A DNA stretch of 64,000 bases, taken from contig NZ_JALLIX010000008.1 of the NCBI RefSeq assembly GCF_023242365.1, forward strand, positions 1 through 64,000, written 5' to 3'. The notes below the pieces were generated by a model. The model was not told the DNA's origin and did not search any database. It worked only from the letters and a program-made list of their open reading frames with translations. Position numbers and translations under genes: made by a program. Origin of the DNA: Pseudomonas sp. MWU13-2100 (GTDB taxonomy: Bacteria > Pseudomonadota > Gammaproteobacteria > Pseudomonadales > Pseudomonadaceae). Below are positions 9,115 through 17,829 of this stretch, piece by piece; within the stretch, counting starts at the first letter, position 1; the number at the start of each line of letters is the position of its first letter.

Positions 9115-10176
9115 TTGCGCGTATTGCTGGTCAAGACCTCATCCCTGGGTGATGTGATTCATGCCTTGCCGGCGCTCACCGATGCCGCGCGGGCGATTCC
9201 CGGCATCCGTTTCGACTGGGTGGTCGAGGAAGGCTTCGCCGAATTGCCGAGCTGGCACCCGGCGGTGGACAAGGTGATTCCGGTGGCGATCCGCCGCTGG
9301 CGCAAGAATATCTGGCAGACCATCAAGAGTGGCGAGTGGCGGCGGTTCAAGGAGAGCCTGCGCGCCCGGCCCTACGATCTGGTGATCGATGCCCAGGGCC
9401 TGGTGAAAAGCGCTCTGCTGACCCGCTATACCAAGGCGCCGGTGGCCGGCCCGGACAAACAATCGGCCCGTGAACCCCTGGCCAGCCGTTTTTATTCGCG
9501 GCGCCTGGCGGTGGCGCGCAATCAGCATGCGGTTGATCGCATGCGCCAGTTGTTTGCCTTGGCGCTGGGCTATGACCTGCCCAGGGGCATGGGCGACTAC
9601 GGTCTGGATGTCGACAAACTGGTCGAGTTGCCGCGCAAGGCGCCTTTCGTGCTGTTTCTGCACGGCACCACCTGGGACACCAAGCACTGGCCGGAAGCCT
9701 ACTGGCGCGAGTTGGCCGTGCGCCTGGGCCAGTTGGGCGTGCCGGTGAAGCTGCCTTGGGGCAATGCCGAGGAAAAGGCCCGGGCCGAGCGGATTGCGCG
9801 CAATCTGAAACACGTCGTGGTGTTGCCCAAGCTGAACCTGGCCGGGGTCGCCAAAGTGTTGGCCGGTGCCACGGCCTGCGTGGCGGTGGATACCGGCCTC
9901 GGCCACCTGGCCGCCGCGCTGGATGTGCCGACGCTGTCGCTGTTCGGTCCGACCAGTTCGATCCTGACCGGTGCCTATGGTCGGTCGCAGATCCATCTGG
10001 CGAGCAACTTCCCCTGCGCGCCCTGTCTTCAAAAGAAATGCACCTACGTTCCGACAGCGGAGGACCAGCAGCGCTTCGATCTGAAACGCGAGTTGCCTCT
10101 GTGCTTCACGCGCTTGAATCCCGAGCGTGTGGTAAGCCGACTGAGCGCGCTGTTAATGGCTGAGGAGCGGCACTGA
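9115..10176 (+). CDS. waaC: LPS heptosyltransferase I
   Basis: Transfers the first heptose from ADP-heptose to Kdo2-lipid A (GT9 family). The N terminus RVLLVKTSSLGDVIHALPAL is diagnostic of WaaC. FLHGTTWDTKHWPE and VDTGLGHLAAALDVPT form the C-terminal donor-binding region. 353 residues. The start codon is TTG, immediately after the waaF stop with no intervening base, so translation is probably coupled. The stop overlaps the waaG start by one base. Confidence 0.95.
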   Translation: MRVLLVKTSSLGDVIHALPALTDAARAIPGIRFDWVVEEGFAELPSWHPAVDKVIPVAIRRWRKNIWQTIKSGEWRRFKESLRARPYDLVIDAQGLVKSALLTRYTKAPVAGPDKQSAREPLASRFYSRRLAVARNQHAVDRMRQLFALALGYDLPRGMGDYGLDVDKLVELPRKAPFVLFLHGTTWDTKHWPEAYWRELAVRLGQLGVPVKLPWGNAEEKARAERIARNLKHVVVLPKLNLAGVAKVLAGATACVAVDTGLGHLAAALDVPTLSLFGPTSSILTGAYGRSQIHLASNFPCAPCLQKKCTYVPTAEDQQRFDLKRELPLCFTRLNPERVVSRLSALLMAEERH

Positions 10177-11300
10177 TGCAATTGGCTTTTGTTCTGTACA
10201 AGTACTTTCCGTTTGGTGGATTGCAGCGTGACTTCATGCGCATTGCCCTGGAGTGCCAACAGCGCGGGCACCAGATCCGCATCTACAGCCTGTTCTGGGA
10301 GGGTGATATCCCGCCTGGCTTCGAGGTGGTGATGGTGCCGGTCAAGGCGTTGTTCAACCATTGGCGTTACGCCAAGTTCAGTGCCTGGGTCAAGGCCGAT
10401 CTGGCCAAGCGGCCGGTGGCGCGGCTGATCGGGTTCAACAAGATGCCCGACCTGGACGTCTACTATGCCGCCGATGGCTGCTTCGAAGACAAGGCGCAGA
10501 GCCAGCGTACTTCGTTGTATCGCCTTTGGGGCCGTTACCTGCATTTCGCCGAGTATGAACGGGCGGTGTTCGCCCGGGATGCGAAGACTGAAATCCTGAT
10601 GATCTCCGAAGTCCAGCAGCCGCTGTTCGTCAAGTATTACGACACGCCGCAGGAGCGCTTCCACGTGCTGCCGCCGGGGATTTCCCTGGATCGTCGGGCG
10701 CCGGCGAATGCCGCCGAGATCCGCGCCGAGTTTCGCCGCGAGTTCAAGCTGGCGGACGATGAGCTGCTGCTGGTGCAGATCGGTTCCGGATTCAAGACCA
10801 AGGGGCTCGATCGCAGCCTCAAGGCCCTGGGCGCGTTGCCGCCGGCCTTGAAAGAACGCACCCGGCTGTTTGTCATTGGCCAGGACGACCCCAAGACCTT
10901 CCAGGCGCTGAGTGCCTCGCTGGGATTGGGCGATCGCGTGCAGTTCCTCATGGGGCGCAGCGATATCCCGCGCTTCCTGTTGGGCGCCGATCTGCTGATT
11001 CACCCGGCCTACAACGAAAATACCGGCACGGTGCTGCTTGAGGCTCTGGTGGCCGGTCTGCCGGTGCTGGTGACTGCGGTCTGCGGTTATGCCCGCTACA
11101 TCGCCGAGGCCGATTGCGGCCTGGTGCTGGACGAGCCGTTCGAGCAATCCCAGCTCAATCAATACCTGGAACGGATGTTGGTCGATCAGGCCGCGCGTCA
11201 GGCCTGGAGCCAGCATGGCCTGAGCTATGCCGAGACAGCTGACCTCTACAGCATGCCGCAGCGTGCGGCGGACGTGATCCTGGGGGAACTACCGCAATGA
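10176..11300 (+). CDS. waaG: LPS core glucosyltransferase I
   Basis: Retaining GT4 glycosyltransferase that adds the first hexose of the outer core to heptose II. The 374 residues show the N-terminal LAFVLYKYFPFGGLQRDF typical of WaaG, and the C-terminal donor motif HPAYNENTGTVLLEALVAG with the E-x7-E pair. One-base overlap with waaC and four-base ATGA overlap with waaP show tight operon organisation. In P. aeruginosa the corresponding step adds galactosamine in a modified pathway, so the exact sugar is not fixed by sequence. Confidence 0.94.
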   Translation: MQLAFVLYKYFPFGGLQRDFMRIALECQQRGHQIRIYSLFWEGDIPPGFEVVMVPVKALFNHWRYAKFSAWVKADLAKRPVARLIGFNKMPDLDVYYAADGCFEDKAQSQRTSLYRLWGRYLHFAEYERAVFARDAKTEILMISEVQQPLFVKYYDTPQERFHVLPPGISLDRRAPANAAEIRAEFRREFKLADDELLLVQIGSGFKTKGLDRSLKALGALPPALKERTRLFVIGQDDPKTFQALSASLGLGDRVQFLMGRSDIPRFLLGADLLIHPAYNENTGTVLLEALVAGLPVLVTAVCGYARYIAEADCGLVLDEPFEQSQLNQYLERMLVDQAARQAWSQHGLSYAETADLYSMPQRAADVILGELPQ

Positions 11301-12103
11301 AGCTGATCCTGGCCGAGCCGTTCAAGCGCTTGTGGGCTGGACGCGATGCGTTCGCCGAGGTCGAGCGCCTGGAGGGCGTGGTTTACCGTGAGCTGGAAGC
11401 ACGGCGAACCTTACGTACGGAAGTCGCCGGGCGTGGTTATTTCGTCAAGATCCACCGTGGCATCGGCTGGCGCGAGATCTTCAAGAACCTGTTGACCGCC
11501 AAACTGCCGGTCCTCGGCGCGGGCCAGGAGTGGCGGGCGATCCAGCGCCTGCAGGAAGTCGCGGTGCCGACCATGACCGCCGTGGCCTATGGCGAGCGTG
11601 GCAGCAACCCGGCGGACCAGCATTCGTTCATCGTCACCGAAGAACTGGCGCCGACCGTCAGTCTCGAAGACTTCAGCATGGACTGGCCCAAGCAGCCACC
11701 GGAGCCGCGGCTCAAGCGCGCGCTGATCGCCGAAGTGGCGCGCATGACCGGCATGATGCACCGCGCCGGGGTCAATCATCGTGACTGCTATATCTGCCAT
11801 TTCCTGCTGCATACCGACAAGCCGGTGACGGCCGAGAACCTCAAGCTCTCGGTCATCGACCTGCACCGTGCCCAGACCCGCGCGACGATCCCCGCGCGTT
11901 GGCGCAACAAGGACCTGGCGGCGCTGTATTTCTCTGTGCTGGATATCGGCCTGACCCGGCGTGACCGGTTGCGTTTCCTGAAGGGCTATTTCCGCCAGCC
12001 GCTGCGCCAGATCCTGCGCGATGAAGCCGCGCTGCTGGTCTTGCTCGAGCGCAAGGCGGAAAAACTTTACCGGCGCAAACTGCGCTACGGCGGCGCGCTC
12101 TGA
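11297..12103 (+). CDS. waaP: LPS core heptose(I) kinase
   Basis: Phosphorylates heptose I of the LPS inner core, a modification essential for envelope integrity in pseudomonads. 268 residues with a eukaryotic-like kinase fold: YFVKIHRGIGW (ATP-binding Lys), catalytic loop VNHRDCYICHFLL near residue 162 and metal-binding LSVIDLHRAQ. The start ATG overlaps the waaG stop (ATGA). The stop overlaps a 17-codon ORF and lies 36 bp before the next kinase gene, whereas P. aeruginosa has, from memory, two further kinase-like genes at this point. Confidence 0.95.
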   Translation: MKLILAEPFKRLWAGRDAFAEVERLEGVVYRELEARRTLRTEVAGRGYFVKIHRGIGWREIFKNLLTAKLPVLGAGQEWRAIQRLQEVAVPTMTAVAYGERGSNPADQHSFIVTEELAPTVSLEDFSMDWPKQPPEPRLKRALIAEVARMTGMMHRAGVNHRDCYICHFLLHTDKPVTAENLKLSVIDLHRAQTRATIPARWRNKDLAALYFSVLDIGLTRRDRLRFLKGYFRQPLRQILRDEAALLVLLERKAEKLYRRKLRYGGAL

Positions 12104-12156
12104 TGTCGCTGCGTTTGCGTCGTTTGGCGAAGGAAGGGGTTGATGCGTTTATCTGA
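12103..12156 (+). CDS. 17-codon ORF bridging waaP and the tandem-kinase gene
   Basis: ATG overlaps the final base of the waaP stop, and the frame reads MSLRLRRLAKEGVDAFI before TGA, ending inside the next gene (start 12140). A purine-rich AAGGAAGGGG within it is the ribosome site of that gene. It may be a coupling peptide, a fossil of a deleted kinase gene, or chance. No homology is claimed. Confidence 0.25.
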   Translation: MSLRLRRLAKEGVDAFI

Positions 12157-13597
12157 ATTGAAAACTGCCGGACGGGCTCCGGCGCTGCCCCTGGACCTGG
12201 AGTTGGCGGATGCCGCCGGCAGCGGGCAACTGCAGTTGCTGAGCCTGTTGCGCGTGTTGCCCGGCCAGCGTTATGTCGGTGCCGGAGTCTGGCGTGGGCG
12301 TGCGGTGCTGGCCAAATTATTGGTGGGCAGCAAGGCGCCACGGCACTTCCAGCGAGAACTGCAGGGTGTTCGGCTGTTGGCCGAGCAGGGCCTGACCACG
12401 CCGCTGTTGTTGGCCGATGGACTGAAAGAGGGCGAGGGCGGCTGGTTGCTCTTCGAGTTTCTCGAAGGCGCCGAGAGCCTGGGCGAGGCCTGGAGCAAGG
12501 TCGAGTCGCTGCCGCTGCTGGCCGCCGCGCAACAACAGGTACTGGCCGAGGCGCTGGGCGTCATTGCGCGGATGCACGGCAAGGGCCTGTGGCAGGAAGA
12601 CCTGCACCTGGACAATCTGCTGCGCCATGACGGCAAGCTGTATTTGATCGACGGTGCCGGGATCCGTGTCGAGCATCCGGGCCAGCCGTTGTCACGGCAG
12701 AAAGTGCTGGAAAACCTCGGGGTGTTTTTTGCCCAGTTGCCCAAAGCGTTCGAGCCGTTTATCGAAGAGCTGCTGGTGCACTACCTGCTGAGCAACGGCG
12801 AGCATGCGTTGCCGCTGGAGGCCTTGCTCAAGCAGGTGGACAAGGTCCGTGGCTGGCGCCTGAAGGACTTTCTCGGCAAGATCGCCCGCGAGTGTTCGCT
12901 GTTCAGTGTCCGGCGCGGGGCGTTCGGCCTGCGGGCGATTCGCCGCGAAGAAGAAGCGCTGCTGGGGCCGGTGCTGGAGCAGGCCGATGCGCTGCTCGCG
13001 CGGGGCCCCTTGTACAAGAACGGCGGTACGGCCACGGTGGGACGGGTCGATGTCGGCGGCCGTCCTCTGGTGCTCAAACGCTACAACATCAAGGGCTTCA
13101 GCCATTGGCTCAAACGTTTCTGGCGCCCGAGCCGGGCCTGGCATTCCTGGCGTGAAGGCAATCGCCTGGCGTTCCTCGGGATCGCCACGCCCAAGCCGCT
13201 AGCCGTGCTGGAGCGGCGGTTTTTCTGGTTGCGCAGCCGTGCCTACCTGCTCACCGAACATCTGGACGGGGCGGATGTGATCGAGCGCTTTGCACCATAC
13301 GTGGAGTCGGGCGAGGTACCGCCGGCGGAGCTCAAGGCGCTGGAGCAGCTGTTTGCCGAGTTGATCCGTGAGCGTATCAGCCACGGTGATTTCAAGGGGC
13401 ATAACCTGTTCTGGCAGGACGATCGTTGGACCCTGATCGACCTGGACTCGATGCGCCAGCATAGTTCGGCGCACAGCTTCGCCAAGGCCTACGCCCGTGA
13501 TCGGGCGCGCTTCATGCGCAACTGGCCGACGAGCAGCGCCTTGTACCGCTTGATCGACCAGCGTTTGCCCCGCTCGGCGGCCCCCGAACAGGGCTGA
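12140..13597 (+). CDS. Tandem-domain InaA/WaaP-type LPS kinase-like protein
   Basis: Homologue of P. aeruginosa PA5006, a lipopolysaccharide kinase InaA-family protein of the core operon. The 485 residues carry two kinase-like domains in a row. The first has VLAKLLVG (Lys58), WQEDLHLDNLL (about 150-160) and YLIDGAG (about 167-173). The second has LVLKRYNIKG (about 309-318), ISHGDFKGHNLF (about 412-423) and TLIDLDS (about 430-436). Both keep an Asp in the catalytic loop and an Asp at the metal site, so both could be active. Substrate is not determined by sequence; inference is a core heptose. A strong AAGGAAGGGG ribosome site precedes the ATG. A terminator-like hairpin follows. Confidence 0.8.
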   Translation: MMRLSELKTAGRAPALPLDLELADAAGSGQLQLLSLLRVLPGQRYVGAGVWRGRAVLAKLLVGSKAPRHFQRELQGVRLLAEQGLTTPLLLADGLKEGEGGWLLFEFLEGAESLGEAWSKVESLPLLAAAQQQVLAEALGVIARMHGKGLWQEDLHLDNLLRHDGKLYLIDGAGIRVEHPGQPLSRQKVLENLGVFFAQLPKAFEPFIEELLVHYLLSNGEHALPLEALLKQVDKVRGWRLKDFLGKIARECSLFSVRRGAFGLRAIRREEEALLGPVLEQADALLARGPLYKNGGTATVGRVDVGGRPLVLKRYNIKGFSHWLKRFWRPSRAWHSWREGNRLAFLGIATPKPLAVLERRFFWLRSRAYLLTEHLDGADVIERFAPYVESGEVPPAELKALEQLFAELIRERISHGDFKGHNLFWQDDRWTLIDLDSMRQHSSAHSFAKAYARDRARFMRNWPTSSALYRLIDQRLPRSAAPEQG

Positions 13598-13619
13598 CAC
13601 GCCGGCGACAGGATAAGAC

Positions 13620-13650
13620 GGGCAGATGAAACCAGTGTGTTCGTCTGCCC
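13620..13650 (+). terminator. Hairpin ending the waa operon
   Basis: An 11-bp stem GGGCAGATGAA / TTCGTCTGCCC (one G-T wobble) with a 9-nt loop, 22 bp after the tandem-kinase stop. No run of T follows. It separates the waaF-to-kinase operon from the carbamoyltransferase, which has its own promoter-like sequence. Confidence 0.55.
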
Positions 13651-13677
13651 TGCGTCAGCTCCCGCGATGATAATCCT

Positions 13678-13686
13678 TGCTATAAT
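13678..13686 (+). promoter_or_regulatory. Extended -10 promoter for the carbamoyltransferase operon
   Basis: TGCTATAAT is a consensus -10 box with the TGn extension. No convincing -35 hexamer is seen 17 bp upstream, which fits an extended -10 promoter. It lies between the hairpin and the downstream GTG start, with a leader of roughly 85 nt that contains a CAGGCG/CGCCTG mini-hairpin at about 13734-13752. Confidence 0.5.
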
Positions 13687-13778
13687 CCCGCCCTTTAGTT
13701 GTTTGCCACTCCCTTGGCGGCACACATTTTTTCAGGCGCCTTGTCGCCTGCATGTAGACTTTGAGAGGCTAGACCCCT

Positions 13779-15536
13779 GTGGCATTGACGATTCTCGGCC
13801 TGTCCGGCGCCCTTAGTCATGATCCCTCCGCAGCGCTGTACATCGACGGCAAGCTGATTGCAGCGGCCGAAGAAGAACGCTTCGTACGCGACAAGCATGC
13901 AAAGAACCGCATGCCCTACGAATCGGCGAAGTTCTGCCTGGAACAGGCCGGTATCAAACCGTCCGACGTTGATGTGGTGGCGATTCCGTTCGCCCCCATC
14001 AGCCTGTTTGGCAAGGCTCGTTGGCACTACGCCAAGCGTTACTGGTACGCCCCGGATCGTGCTTTTGACGCGATTCTGATGGGCAACCGCCGCTACAAGC
14101 GCTATCGCAACAAGATCGTCTGGTGCCTGGAACAACTGGGTTTCGATCCGAAGAAAGTCAAGATCGAACCGGTCGAGCACCATCTGGCCCACGCCTCCAG
14201 CGCCTACCACTGTTCCGGTTTCAAAGAAAAAACCGCGATCCTCGGTATTGACGGCAAGGGCGAGTACGCCACGACCTTCTTCGGCTACGGCGAAAACGGC
14301 AAGATCCACAAGATCAAGGAGTTCTTCGATCCGGACTCCCTGGGCGGCCTGTACGGCGCGATCACCGAGTTCCTCGGCTTTGAAATGCTCGACGGTGAAT
14401 TCAAGGTGATGGGCATGGCCCCTTACGGCGATGCCAGCAAGTATGACTTCTCGCGCCTGGCCTCGTTCGAAAACGGCGAGCTGGTGATCAACACCGACTA
14501 CGCTAACGTCGTTGGCCTGCGCCGCTACAAGGAAAAGGGCAAGGGCTTCTACTTCTCGCCGAAACTGATCGAATGGCTGGGCCCCAAGCGTGAAGGCGAT
14601 ATCGCCGACGAGCCGTACATTCACTACGCGGCCAGCATGCAGGCGCTATTCGAGAAGATCTCGCTGCAGATGATCGACTACTACCTGGGCGATATTCTCA
14701 AGGACACCGGCAAGCTGGCCTTTGCCGGCGGTTGCGCGCTGAACGTCAAGCTGAACCAGAAGATCATTGCCCGCAATGACGTCAAGGAGCTGTTCGTGCA
14801 GCCGGCTTCCGGCGATGCCGGCACGGCGGTGGGCGCGGCGGCCTATGTGTCCCATGCTCGCGGGGTGCCGGTGGAGAAGATGGAGCACGTCTATCTCGGC
14901 CCGTCCTACAGCAACGAAGACGTGATCGCCGCCTGCGCGCGCCACGAAAAAGCGCCGAAGTGGCGCAAACTTGAGAACATGCCGGAGCAGATCGCCAGGA
15001 TCATGGTTGACGGCAACCCGGTGGCCTGGTTCCAGGGCCGCATGGAGTTCGGTCCGCGGGCCCTGGGCGGTCGTTCGATCATCGGTTGCCCGAGCGTCGC
15101 CGGCGTGGCGGATCGGATCAACCACCAGATCAAGTTCCGCGAGCGCTGGAGGCCTTTCTGCCCGTCGATGCTCGACACCGTGGCACCCCAGATGATCAAG
15201 ATCGATCACCCGGCGCCGTTCATGACCTTCACTTTCGAAGTGGCGCAAGAATGGAAGACCCGTGTGCCGGAAGTCGTCCATGAGGACGGCACTTCGCGGG
15301 CCCAGGTGCTCAAGCGCGAATACAACCCGCGCTACTACGATATGATGAAAGCGCTGGAGGTCCTCACCGGCAATGGTGTGTCCCTGAATACCTCACTGAA
15401 CCGTCGCGGCGAACCGATGATCTGCTCGCCGACCGATGCCTTGAACATGTTCTTTGGTTCGGATTTGCAGTACCTGATCATGGAAGACATCCTGGTGGTC
15501 AAGGATGGAACGGAGGCTTATGACTCGCTTGGTTGA
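13779..15536 (+). CDS. NodU/CmcH-family carbamoyltransferase of the LPS core
   Basis: Homologue of P. aeruginosa PA5005, which carbamoylates the inner-core heptose II of LPS. The 585 residues show the O-carbamoyltransferase pattern. The N-terminal half is a Kae1-like ATPase domain (ILGLSGALSHDPSAAL, HHLAHASSAY, GIDGKGEYATT, FAGGCALNVKLN). The C-terminal YrdC-like carbamoyltransferase region includes WFQGRMEFGPRALGGRSI and FRERWRPFCPSM. The start is GTG. The 3' end overlaps the next glycosyltransferase gene by 17 bp, tying it to the outer-core block. Confidence 0.9.
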   Translation: MALTILGLSGALSHDPSAALYIDGKLIAAAEEERFVRDKHAKNRMPYESAKFCLEQAGIKPSDVDVVAIPFAPISLFGKARWHYAKRYWYAPDRAFDAILMGNRRYKRYRNKIVWCLEQLGFDPKKVKIEPVEHHLAHASSAYHCSGFKEKTAILGIDGKGEYATTFFGYGENGKIHKIKEFFDPDSLGGLYGAITEFLGFEMLDGEFKVMGMAPYGDASKYDFSRLASFENGELVINTDYANVVGLRRYKEKGKGFYFSPKLIEWLGPKREGDIADEPYIHYAASMQALFEKISLQMIDYYLGDILKDTGKLAFAGGCALNVKLNQKIIARNDVKELFVQPASGDAGTAVGAAAYVSHARGVPVEKMEHVYLGPSYSNEDVIAACARHEKAPKWRKLENMPEQIARIMVDGNPVAWFQGRMEFGPRALGGRSIIGCPSVAGVADRINHQIKFRERWRPFCPSMLDTVAPQMIKIDHPAPFMTFTFEVAQEWKTRVPEVVHEDGTSRAQVLKREYNPRYYDMMKALEVLTGNGVSLNTSLNRRGEPMICSPTDALNMFFGSDLQYLIMEDILVVKDGTEAYDSLG

Positions 15537-16650
15537 TCGCCATGTGCTGCAATTTTGCCATAGCTACAGCAGTCCGTTTCTTGACTGTGCCCGTCAGTAC
15601 GCGAGTCTGTTCAGTGGTACCGGCTACCGGGTAACCACAGTGTTCCTGACGGGGGCTGCTGACGCCAATGTCGCCGCCAGTTGCGCGTCAGATGAAGTGT
15701 TGTTCATGGAGTACAGCTCCAAGGCAGTTGCTGGCCTGAAGCTGGGCGCCATTCGTGATTTGCGCAAGATAGTCGCTGCGCGGAATTTCAGTTTCTGCAT
15801 CGCCCATCGCGCCAAACCTATTTTTATCAGCATGTTGAGCACCTCGTTACCAATCATCGGTGTTCACCATGCCTTTGGTGACTACCAGCGCTTTAGTCGC
15901 CGGCTGTTCGCCAATCTGTTCCATAAGCGCCTGAGTCTGCTCGCTGTTTCCGATGCGGTGCGTGATGAAATTCGCCAGAGTTTGCCGCATTGGCCTGCCG
16001 ATCGTATCAATACGCTCTATAACCGCATTGATATCGACTCCCTTCAAGCCAGTCAGCTGCCCCCGGCTCAGGCGCGCGACGCGCTTGGGTTGTCATCCGA
16101 GGCCTGGATCGTTGGTAATGTCGGGCGGCTTCATCCCGATAAGGATCAGGCCACATTGATCCGTGGATTTGCGATCGCCCTGCCGTATCTGCCTCAGAAC
16201 AGCCAATTGGTCATTCTCGGCAGCGGTCGTTTGGAGCAGGAACTCAAGGCGTTTGCACGGGCGCTAGGCGTTGCCGAGCAAGTTTTGTTCCTGGGAAACA
16301 TCCCTGAAGCCCGGCGCTACTTCAAGGCCTTCGATGTATTTGCGTTGAGCTCCAATTACGAGCCTTTTGGTATGGTCTTGCTCGAGGCTATGGCGGCGGG
16401 AGTGCCGCTTCTTGCTGCGGATTGTGGCGGCGCCAAGGAAGTAGTCGAGGGCGTCGGCATCCTGTTTCCGCTGGCGGATGCCGAGCATCTGGCGCAGGGG
16501 CTCAAGAGCCTCTCGTTACTCGATGATGAACAACGTCTGGCCTCTGCCGGACTCATGCTGGCGCGCTTGCGTGAGCGTTTTTCGGATCAAGCGGTTCGTG
16601 AGGCCTTTTGGCGCTTGCCGCAGGTTGCCGATCTGACTGTTGAGGCTTGA
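15520..16650 (+). CDS. GT4 glycosyltransferase, WapH-like
   Basis: Retaining glycosyltransferase with a GT-B fold, probably building the LPS outer core. The 376 residues have an N-terminal acceptor domain, and a C-terminal donor domain with NVGRLHPDKDQATLIRGF and SSNYEPFGMVLLEAMAAGVP (E-x7-E). I place the start at the ATG at 15520, with GGAGG just upstream, rather than at the in-frame ATG five codons earlier. It overlaps the carbamoyltransferase, as wapH (PA5004) follows PA5005 in P. aeruginosa; identity with WapH is inferred from position. Base composition is visibly lower in GC than the waa genes. Confidence 0.8.
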   Translation: MTRLVDRHVLQFCHSYSSPFLDCARQYASLFSGTGYRVTTVFLTGAADANVAASCASDEVLFMEYSSKAVAGLKLGAIRDLRKIVAARNFSFCIAHRAKPIFISMLSTSLPIIGVHHAFGDYQRFSRRLFANLFHKRLSLLAVSDAVRDEIRQSLPHWPADRINTLYNRIDIDSLQASQLPPAQARDALGLSSEAWIVGNVGRLHPDKDQATLIRGFAIALPYLPQNSQLVILGSGRLEQELKAFARALGVAEQVLFLGNIPEARRYFKAFDVFALSSNYEPFGMVLLEAMAAGVPLLAADCGGAKEVVEGVGILFPLADAEHLAQGLKSLSLLDDEQRLASAGLMLARLRERFSDQAVREAFWRLPQVADLTVEA

Positions 16651-16677
16651 TACGACAGGCTTCCAGTGGAGAGATGT

Positions 16678-17829
16678 ATGAGCAAGCGTTTCAAGGTCCT
16701 GCAGTTACAGCCGGACTACAATGTCAAAAGAAATGATTTCTCCGATTTGGCCGAACAGATTGTCCTGGCTCTGCCGAAGGAACGCTATGAGGTGACATCG
16801 GCTTTTTTGCGCGGTCGTCCTGGGCCAGGGGAACCGGTCAGCCGCGCTGAACATTCTGTTTATTTCGATTTTACCAGCAATGCCCTCAAAGGCGTCATGC
16901 GCTTGTGGGTGATGTGGCGTTTGTATCAGTTCTGTCGTAAAGGACAGTTCGATGTGGTGGTCTGCAATCGTTTCAAACCGGTGAACATGTTGTTGCAGCT
17001 CAATCGCTGGTTGAAAATCCCTCTGTGCATTGGCATCTCTCATGGCTTTGGTGAGTATGATCGATTTTATCGGCGTCGCCAGGTCAAGGTGCTGGCTGAC
17101 AAGCATTGGCGTTTTGTCGGGGTTTCGCCTGCGGTGAAAGCTTATCTGTTGGGTTGCCAATCCGGCTTCACCGATAAAAATACCTATGCGATCAGTAATG
17201 CGATCGATATCGAACAGGCGGAACGCTTGCAGCACTCGCGCGAGCATTCACGCGATCTGTTGGGGGTGTCATCTTCGGCCCGCTTGATTGGTGCGCTGGG
17301 GCGCCTGGTTCCGATCAAGGGGCACATTCATCTGCTTCAGGCTTTTGCCCTGCTCAAGGACCGGTACCCTGATAGTCAGCTGGCAATCATTGGCACCGGG
17401 AGAGAGGAGGCCAATTTGAAGGCTGAGATAGAGCGTCTGGGGCTGGAAGGGCGTGCGCATTTGCTAGGTTTTCGAGAAGACGCTATGCAGTACTTGCGAG
17501 CATTTGATATCTGGACTATGCCTTCTCTGAGCGAAGGGCTGGGCTTGGCGTTGCTGGAGGGTATGTGTGGGCACTTGCCCATTATTGCCTCCAACGTCCC
17601 GGCAATGTTGCCGCTTGTGCAAGGTGCTGGTGGCCTGTCCCATGATCCGGGCAATGTGGAGCAACTGGCTGCAGCGCTGGACACCTATCTGGCGATGAGC
17701 GACGAGCAACTGCGTGTCAAAGGTGAGCAAGCCTTTCGCTATCTGCAGGAGCATCACACCCTGGCGGAATTCAGGCAAAAGTACCTGGACCTGATCGAAA
17801 TGGGTCTGCGTGATGAGGGGCGGGTATGA
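16678..17829 (+). CDS. GT4 glycosyltransferase, possibly Ssg-like
   Basis: Glycosyltransferase of the LPS outer-core/surface-sugar block, 383 residues. The GT-B donor domain shows GALGRLVPIKGHIHLLQAF and PSLSEGLGLALLEGMCGHLP (E-x7-E). The start is taken as the ATG at 16678, preceded by GGAGAG at good spacing; an in-frame GTG four codons earlier is less likely. It may correspond to the cell-surface-sugar glycosyltransferase Ssg (PA5001), but this rests on position and family only. The last four bases overlap the next gene. AT-richer than the core genes, as expected of variable LPS loci. Confidence 0.75.
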   Translation: MSKRFKVLQLQPDYNVKRNDFSDLAEQIVLALPKERYEVTSAFLRGRPGPGEPVSRAEHSVYFDFTSNALKGVMRLWVMWRLYQFCRKGQFDVVVCNRFKPVNMLLQLNRWLKIPLCIGISHGFGEYDRFYRRRQVKVLADKHWRFVGVSPAVKAYLLGCQSGFTDKNTYAISNAIDIEQAERLQHSREHSRDLLGVSSSARLIGALGRLVPIKGHIHLLQAFALLKDRYPDSQLAIIGTGREEANLKAEIERLGLEGRAHLLGFREDAMQYLRAFDIWTMPSLSEGLGLALLEGMCGHLPIIASNVPAMLPLVQGAGGLSHDPGNVEQLAAALDTYLAMSDEQLRVKGEQAFRYLQEHHTLAEFRQKYLDLIEMGLRDEGRV

